Assembly: GCA_003564735.1 (NCBI GenBank)
Contig: PXEK01000125.1
Location: 1 to 10,881 of the forward strand
Length of the DNA stretch: 10,881 nucleotides
From: Cryomorphaceae bacterium
GTDB lineage: Bacteria > Bacteroidota > Bacteroidia > Flavobacteriales_G > Salibacteraceae
Direction: 5' to 3'
Shown here piece by piece: positions 6,713 through 10,881 of the stretch (positions are counted from its first letter, which is position 1; every line of letters starts with the position of its first letter). The notes beneath the pieces were generated by a model. It did not search any database. It was not told the DNA's origin and worked only from the letters and a program-made list of their open reading frames with translations. Made by a program: the position numbers and the translations under genes.

Positions 6713-7216
6713 TTACCTGTAATCCTTAAGGGTTTCCATTAATTTTTGTCGGGCCAAAAAGATACGACTTTTTACCGTACCAATAGGTAAAGAAAGTTCG
6801 TCGGCAATTTCTTTGTATTTAAAACCTCTAAAGTGCATCATGAAAGGAACTCTATATTCGTCTTCCAGTTCAGCCACCTTTTTTTGAATTTCTTGGTGCG
6901 AAAAAACACTTTCGGGGGCATTTTCATCAGAAGGTTTTGCTGCATTTAAGTAATACAAGTCCTCAGTTTGATCAATAATCGTGTTCGCTTTTACCGCTCT
7001 TCTGTAATTATTGATAAACGTGTTTTTCATTATCGTGTAAGCCCAAGCCTTTAAATTGGTATTGGCTTTGAACTTGTCCTTATAATTAATTGCCTTCAAC
7101 ATGGTTTCTTGAAGAAGATCATTTGCATCTGCTTCATTTGCCGTAAGTTGTAAAGCGAAATAATTAAGAGGGTTTCTCAATGAAAGAAGTTCCTCAGTAA
7201 AATCGTACTTTGCCAT
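6713..7216 (-). CDS. ECF-type RNA polymerase sigma factor
   Basis: A 167-residue sigma-70 family protein with only regions 2 and 4. Region 2 spans about 15-75 (DANDLLQETMLKA, then NLKAWAYTIMKNTFINNYRR). Region 4 spans about 108-163, with the helix-turn-helix GFKYKEIADELSLPIGTVKS at 131-150. It heads the carotenoid operon, zero bases before crtI, a linkage commonly seen in flavobacterial carotenoid clusters. No anti-sigma or membrane partner gene is adjacent, so how its activity is controlled is not visible. It probably directs transcription of its own operon or of other stress genes; light or oxidative stress is a reasonable inference, not shown by the sequence. Confidence 0.93.
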   Translation of the reverse strand: MAKYDFTEELLSLRNPLNYFALQLTANEADANDLLQETMLKAINYKDKFKANTNLKAWAYTIMKNTFINNYRRAVKANTIIDQTEDLYYLNAAKPSDENAPESVFSHQEIQKKVAELEDEYRVPFMMHFRGFKYKEIADELSLPIGTVKSRIFLARQKLMETLKDYR

Positions 7217-7256
7217 AATCCTATGTTTTGTTTAATGTTTTCCCTTAAATGCTGAA

Positions 7257-7264
7257 CAAACGTA
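7257..7264 (-). promoter_or_regulatory. Candidate -7 box for the sigma-crtI-crtB operon
   Basis: TACGTTTG on the minus strand fits TAnnTTTG and lies 40 bases before the sigma ATG. No TTG is found 17-23 bases further upstream, so the site may be weak or activator dependent, or may be read by another sigma factor. Confidence 0.4.
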
Positions 7265-7546
7265 CGAAGAAAATCTGTACCTACATGTATTTGTTTATCT
7301 TTTTTCTTGAAAAGTTGAACAAAATGTCTCCCGGGCTTGCTCTTTCTGATTTACAAATGAACTTAATCCATTGCTTACTAATGATTTAAATGTCAAATAA
7401 GGCGGCGCAACACGACATCATAAAGATAGTTAAATATAAATAGGGTTTAAAATTTATCAGCGCACTCGGATTATGAAATGACGGTTATTGAACCATGCTG
7501 ACCAACTCTTGACATCACGTAATTATAGCCCGGTAAATGAAGGTGT

Positions 7547-7571
7547 TGCAAAATAAAAAGTTATTTTTGCA
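7547..7571. repeat. AT-rich inverted repeat upstream of the secreted-protein gene
   Basis: TGCAAAATAA (7547-7556) and TTATTTTTGCA (7561-7571) form a near-perfect inverted repeat with one bulged base and a four-base centre. The right arm contains TATTTTTG (7562-7569), a fit to the -7 box TAnnTTTG, with a TTG at 7546-7548 but only 13 bases between. It may be an operator overlapping a promoter, or chance in AT-rich DNA. Confidence 0.35.
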
Positions 7572-7578
7572 CTTTAAT

Positions 7579-7592
7579 TTCAAATCTTTGAA
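7579..7592. repeat. Perfect small palindrome TTCAAA-TC-TTTGAA
   Basis: A 6-base perfect inverted repeat with a two-base centre lies about ten bases downstream of the candidate -7 box of the secreted-protein gene and 62 bases before its ATG. Its size suits a dimeric repressor site, but nothing else supports it. Confidence 0.3.
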
Positions 7593-7654
7593 GTAAGATA
7601 CAGGCGAACTATCATATTAAAATCAGATTTAAACATCAACAACCTTCTCATGTT

Positions 7655-10600
7655 ATGAGACACTTTTACATTCTGATTATCTATTTCTTTATTTCGGCAT
7701 TCTCTCAAGGAAAACTTGTTAGTCAAACCGTTCAATTAGGCAGTGGAACAGACGTATCCGCCCCTTCCCAAGCCGGGCCGGTAAATATTTACTTTCGAAA
7801 ATCAAGACTTCAAATTGTTTACTCTGCATCTGAGCTTTCGGCCGCCGGGTTGAATTCAGGATGTATAATTAATTCTCTGGCCTGGTTTGTTGAGTCACCT
7901 CCTATTCATAACATTCCTGATTACACAATAAAATTAAAGCACACCTCTGCTAATAATGCCTTCTCGTCTCTAGGGGATAACGGGTGGACCACGGTAAAGT
8001 CTCCCTTCTTGTATGCTCCTGCCTCAAACCCGAGTTGGGATGAACTCATTTTTGATAATTCTTTCTTTTGGAACGGAGTCGATAACTTAGCTGTTGAGGT
8101 ATGTTGGAGTCAAGTGCAACCGAATTGGGATGAATCAGGCCAAACACGAACTTACAACGAACCCGATGGCATGATTTTCATAAGGAATGACACTCCGGGA
8201 TCGGGGTGCGTATTATCACCGGATCAACCTGTGAATTACAAGCCCCAAGTACAATTCAACACCATTTGCTCAAACTCTGAAAATGATGCCGGTGTTTCCT
8301 CCCTTAATACACCTTCAGGAAATTTTTGTCCCGGTATCCAAGAGATAGAGGTTACCATTCAAAACTTTGGCGTAAACCAAATCAATAACGTTGATATCAA
8401 TTGGACTTTGAACGGAATCACTCAAAGCACGGTGACCTACAACAACCCACTCGATACCGTGGGGGGGGCAAACCCGTCATCAGCTATCGTAAGTTTAGGC
8501 TTTCACAATATTCCGTCCGGTCAATCTGAAATAATTGCTTGGACGAGCATGCCCAACGGAGTTCAGGACACTGCAAATAGTAACGATACTTTGACCGCAT
8601 TTCTACAGCCCGCGCCACCTTCGCCTCGCGATTTTACCATTACCGAGCTTTCCGCCGGCAACTTCGAAATTGAGATTGAGCCCGAAGATTCAAATAATTT
8701 ATGGATTTATGCGGTAGCGGGTGCCAATGACACTGCACCTAATTTCACCTTATCCAACACCCCGGTTATTCAAGTTTCGGGGTTAGATCCGGGAAGAGCG
8801 CACAATGTATTCGCGGCAGAGTTATGTCCTTCCGGAACTGACACGTCACAAGTATTAGGCCCTAAAAACATTCAAACCGATTTTGTTCCCAATACGGGTG
8901 CCTACGTATTCACAACCGCAGGAAGTACGGGTCGGCAAGGACCCGATCAAAACGACTTGAACCAAGCTTATTCGGGAACCAATTTAGACGGGAACGTTAC
9001 CTCAGATGACGGAATACAACTTTGGAGTCCGCCCTTTAACGGTGACTACCGCATAACAGCCATTGGCGGCGGAGGAGGAAATGCGGTTGCGTCAACAATG
9101 ATGAATCCAACACCCGACCCAAATGATATTTTAGGATTAGCCGGAGCCGGAAGCCTCATGTCAGGCACTTTTTCTCTAACTACTGAAGACACCCTTAAAA
9201 TTCTTGTAGGCCAAAAAGGCGCAGATGAGTTAGCGGGCTCAGGAGGCGGGGGAACTTTCGTCACACTAAAAAACGATTCGCCCTTAGTCGTGGCAGGCGG
9301 TGGCGGTGGAGCAATTCCAGATACATTTATTTATATAAATAACAGTTTAGCCACGAATACCGGCACTTTGGGCGGTCAAGCCTCTCCGGGAATAGGCGGC
9401 GGTGGCGGACTGATTGGCGACGGAGATATACCCCCTTCGGCCTCCCTATCTAAAAATGGTAGTAGTTTTATTTCGGGAGGAGAAGGCGGTGACGGTGAAA
9501 TCTTCATGATTGAAGTTTTTATTCCCGTTCCGGGTGGTTTCGGTGGCGGAGGATCATATAATTACTCGGTGGGTCAATTCATGTCCTCTCCGGAAATTAG
9601 CGGCCCCGGCGGTGGCTATTCGGGAGGTAATGCTTTTAATGCCAACGCAGGTTCGGCAGGTGGCGGGTCTTTCAACGTCGGTTCTGACCAAAATAATATT
9701 GAGGCATTTAACAGGGGAGATGGCTCTGTAATTGTAGAGTTTGTTCCCACACAATCCAATGATATTGCCGTTACCTCCATCGACTCTCCGGCAGTATTCT
9801 GTCCCGGCCCCAACGATGTAGTAGTTACGGTGTCAAATTTGGGAATCAATCAAGTCAATTCTTTCGATGTGGAATGGAGCGTGGACGGTGTTCCCCAACC
9901 CACTTCAAGTTTTAACCTTTCACTCGATACCATTGGCGGCACAGGCTCGTCAACAGCGCAAGTAAATTTGGGCAGCTTTAATTTTTCCACGGCCTTATAT
10001 TCTATATCTGCTCACACTTCGAATCCCAACGGCCAACCCGATAGTAACCCCGGTAATGATACAACATCTATCACGGTTGAGTCCGGCATATCAAGTCCAA
10101 CAGATATTACCATAACAAACATCACGGGGAACTCGGCACAAATAAGTTGGACACCGGCCAACGCAAGCAACAATTGGATATACTCTGTAGTACCTCAAGG
10201 CCAAAGTCCCGACACGGGTACCCTGATCAATTCACCCTCGGTAATAATCACGGGTCTCGACCAATTAACTACATATGATTTTTATGTTCGAGAAGTTTGT
10301 GCTTTAGGCGGTGATACCACCGCTTGGACGGCAGCAACAAGTTTTACTACAGATTTCTTTTGTCCACCCAATGCCCGGTGTTTTTCATCCGCTAATAATA
10401 CGGGGAATACCGGGCCAAGTCAAGGTTTGCTCGACACCTTCTACCAAGGCACTAACCTTGAGGGTAAGGTAACCTCACAAAACGGAATACAATTGTGGAA
10501 TGTGCCCGCTACGGGGAAATGGAGACTCACGGCAATGGGAGCATCCGGAGGGACGGTGCCACGGAACGACCCCGGTTTTGGAGCTTACTTAGAGGGTACC

Positions 10601-10881
10601 TTCGAACTCATCCAAGATCAAGAGTTAGGAATTATAGTCGGGCAGCAGGGTGAAAGCAGCAATACCATATTTGAAGGCGGCGGCGGTGGCGGCGGCTCAT
10701 TTATTTGGTCAACCGATGATACAACAACACAACCTTTATTAGTCGCCGGCGGTGGCGCGGGAGGCGGAAATAATTCCTTAGGTTCTACGCCCTCAAAACA
10801 CGGTGATACATTAATGACGGGAGGTAGTAATGGGGGTGGTGAACCCGGAGGCATCAACGGGCAAGGAGGAGACGCCGGGGG
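7655..10881 (+). CDS. Large secreted modular protein with ALK/LTK-like glycine-rich domains (3' end outside window)
   Basis: One frame is open from the ATG at 7655 to the window edge (1075 codons, no stop). Residues 1-17 are a signal peptide with likely cleavage after AFS. Residues about 24-201 form a beta-rich domain of a kind seen in Bacteroidetes secreted proteins (SLAWFVESPP, YTIKLKHTSANN, FFWNGVDNLAVEVCW). Then a module occurs twice: Ig/CARDB-like (211-318 and 703-809), FN3-like (321-409 and 813-900) and a glycine-rich domain (415-697 and 908 onward). The glycine-rich domains carry GxxGxxGP, GIQLW, ILVGQxG or IIVGQQG, PLxVAGGG and GGFGGGG, in the order found in the extracellular domain of animal ALK/LTK. 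No enzyme motif is seen, so an adhesin or surface-matrix role is inferred. A type IX secretion tail would be expected beyond the window and is not visible. Confidence 0.88.
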   Translation, partial: MRHFYILIIYFFISAFSQGKLVSQTVQLGSGTDVSAPSQAGPVNIYFRKSRLQIVYSASELSAAGLNSGCIINSLAWFVESPPIHNIPDYTIKLKHTSANNAFSSLGDNGWTTVKSPFLYAPASNPSWDELIFDNSFFWNGVDNLAVEVCWSQVQPNWDESGQTRTYNEPDGMIFIRNDTPGSGCVLSPDQPVNYKPQVQFNTICSNSENDAGVSSLNTPSGNFCPGIQEIEVTIQNFGVNQINNVDINWTLNGITQSTVTYNNPLDTVGGANPSSAIVSLGFHNIPSGQSEIIAWTSMPNGVQDTANSNDTLTAFLQPAPPSPRDFTITELSAGNFEIEIEPEDSNNLWIYAVAGANDTAPNFTLSNTPVIQVSGLDPGRAHNVFAAELCPSGTDTSQVLGPKNIQTDFVPNTGAYVFTTAGSTGRQGPDQNDLNQAYSGTNLDGNVTSDDGIQLWSPPFNGDYRITAIGGGGGNAVASTMMNPTPDPNDILGLAGAGSLMSGTFSLTTEDTLKILVGQKGADELAGSGGGGTFVTLKNDSPLVVAGGGGGAIPDTFIYINNSLATNTGTLGGQASPGIGGGGGLIGDGDIPPSASLSKNGSSFISGGEGGDGEIFMIEVFIPVPGGFGGGGSYNYSVGQFMSSPEISGPGGGYSGGNAFNANAGSAGGGSFNVGSDQNNIEAFNRGDGSVIVEFVPTQSNDIAVTSIDSPAVFCPGPNDVVVTVSNLGINQVNSFDVEWSVDGVPQPTSSFNLSLDTIGGTGSSTAQVNLGSFNFSTALYSISAHTSNPNGQPDSNPGNDTTSITVESGISSPTDITITNITGNSAQISWTPANASNNWIYSVVPQGQSPDTGTLINSPSVIITGLDQLTTYDFYVREVCALGGDTTAWTAATSFTTDFFCPPNARCFSSANNTGNTGPSQGLLDTFYQGTNLEGKVTSQNGIQLWNVPATGKWRLTAMGASGGTVPRNDPGFGAYLEGTFELIQDQELGIIVGQQGESSNTIFEGGGGGGGSFIWSTDDTTTQPLLVAGGGAGGGNNSLGSTPSKHGDTLMTGGSNGGGEPGGINGQGGDAG
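8285..9745 (+). repeat. Module copy 1: Ig/CARDB-like, FN3-like, glycine-rich
   Basis: Residues 211-697 of the secreted protein. The Ig/CARDB part starts DAGVSSLNTPSGNFCPG and includes NPLDTVGGANPSS; the FN3-like part includes NNLWIYAVAGANDT and VSGLDPG. The glycine-rich part (nt 8897-9745) has GGGGG runs at 471-475 and 581-585 and ends GDGSVIVEF. Copy 2 follows at an offset of about 492 residues with the same order and matching signature residues. Confidence 0.75.
8461..8468 (+). repeat. G8 homopolymer inside the secreted-protein gene
   Basis: Eight consecutive G encode V269-G270-G271-A272 of module copy 1. Module copy 2 encodes the equivalent IGGT with mixed codons (ATTGGCGGCACA), so the tract is not required by the protein. 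Slippage by one base would shift the frame of the remaining gene. Confidence 0.6.
9761..10881 (+). repeat. Module copy 2, truncated by the window edge
   Basis: Residues 703-1075. It begins DIAVTSIDSPAVFCPGP and includes LSLDTIGGTGSS, NNWIYSVVPQGQ and ITGLDQ, each lining up with copy 1. The second glycine-rich domain (nt 10376 onward) shows NTGNTGPSQ, GIQLWNVP, IIVGQQGE, a seven-Gly run at 1008-1014 and PLLVAGGGAGGG. It is cut before its expected C-terminal part. Confidence 0.75.

Larger units (their letters stand above)
7217..7654. other. Divergent intergenic region, no gene seen
   Basis: These 438 AT-rich bases separate the sigma factor and the secreted-protein gene, which are transcribed away from each other. 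I see no open frame longer than about 15 codons with coding character, no tRNA and no clear terminator. It holds the candidate promoters and inverted repeats listed separately. The shared 12-base and 8-base elements of the other two gaps are absent here. Confidence 0.7.

Noticed and set aside
7217..7654. Short open frames in the sigma/secreted-protein gap
   Set aside because: All are about 15 codons or fewer, without start context or recognisable sequence.
9046..9264. Proline-rich open frame on the minus strand, with a similar one at 10618-10857
   Set aside because: These are the complement of glycine codons (GGN) in the secreted-protein gene; the plus frame is continuous and has domain structure.
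1..10881. CRISPR array, tRNA, rRNA or insertion sequence
   Set aside because: No regularly spaced direct repeats, cloverleaf-like or rRNA-like sequence, transposase or terminal repeats were seen on either strand; the repeats present are protein-coding modules or short intergenic sites.

Overview
The window looks like chromosomal DNA from a pigmented, marine-type member of the Bacteroidetes (flavobacterial or related). The grounds are a carotenoid operon headed by an ECF-type sigma factor, candidate promoters of the Bacteroidetes form (TTG, then TAnnTTTG), a general lack of Shine-Dalgarno sequences, and a giant modular secreted protein of the kind these bacteria export. The genus cannot be fixed from the sequence alone.

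Layout. On the minus strand, reading right to left, comes a tight operon: ECF sigma factor (7216-6713), phytoene desaturase crtI (6712-5237) and phytoene synthase crtB (5230-4388). After a 230-base gap comes a second minus-strand group: isopentenyl-diphosphate isomerase idi (4157-3636), a eukaryote-type 6-pyruvoyl-tetrahydropterin synthase (3617-3207) and GTP cyclohydrolase I folE (3247-2531), the last two overlapping by 41 bases. A short-chain dehydrogenase-like gene (1675-2463, plus strand) converges on folE. It is divergent from a photolyase/cryptochrome gene (1548-88, minus strand). From 7655 to the right edge one open frame of at least 1075 codons, with no stop in the window, encodes a secreted protein: signal peptide, an N-terminal beta domain, then two copies of a module made of an Ig/CARDB-like domain, an FN3-like domain and a glycine-rich domain. 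The second copy is cut by the window edge.

How the genes fit together. Idi, CrtB and CrtI lead from isoprenoid precursors to phytoene and a lycopene-type carotene. FolE and PTPS lead from GTP to 6-pyruvoyl-tetrahydropterin. The photolyase is a blue-light flavoprotein that could use a pterin antenna. The left two thirds therefore read as a light or photo-oxidative-stress neighbourhood, probably driven in part by the sigma factor. A shared sequence pair, AACTAAGGAGAA plus ACCGGCGTA, occurs in the photolyase/SDR gap and in the crtB/idi gap and is a candidate common regulatory element.

Most unusual items: glycine-rich domains in the secreted protein that resemble the extracellular glycine-rich domain of the animal receptors ALK and LTK; an SDR whose catalytic Tyr and Lys are replaced by Ser and Arg; a photolyase homologue with several classic active-site positions changed; and the shared intergenic element.
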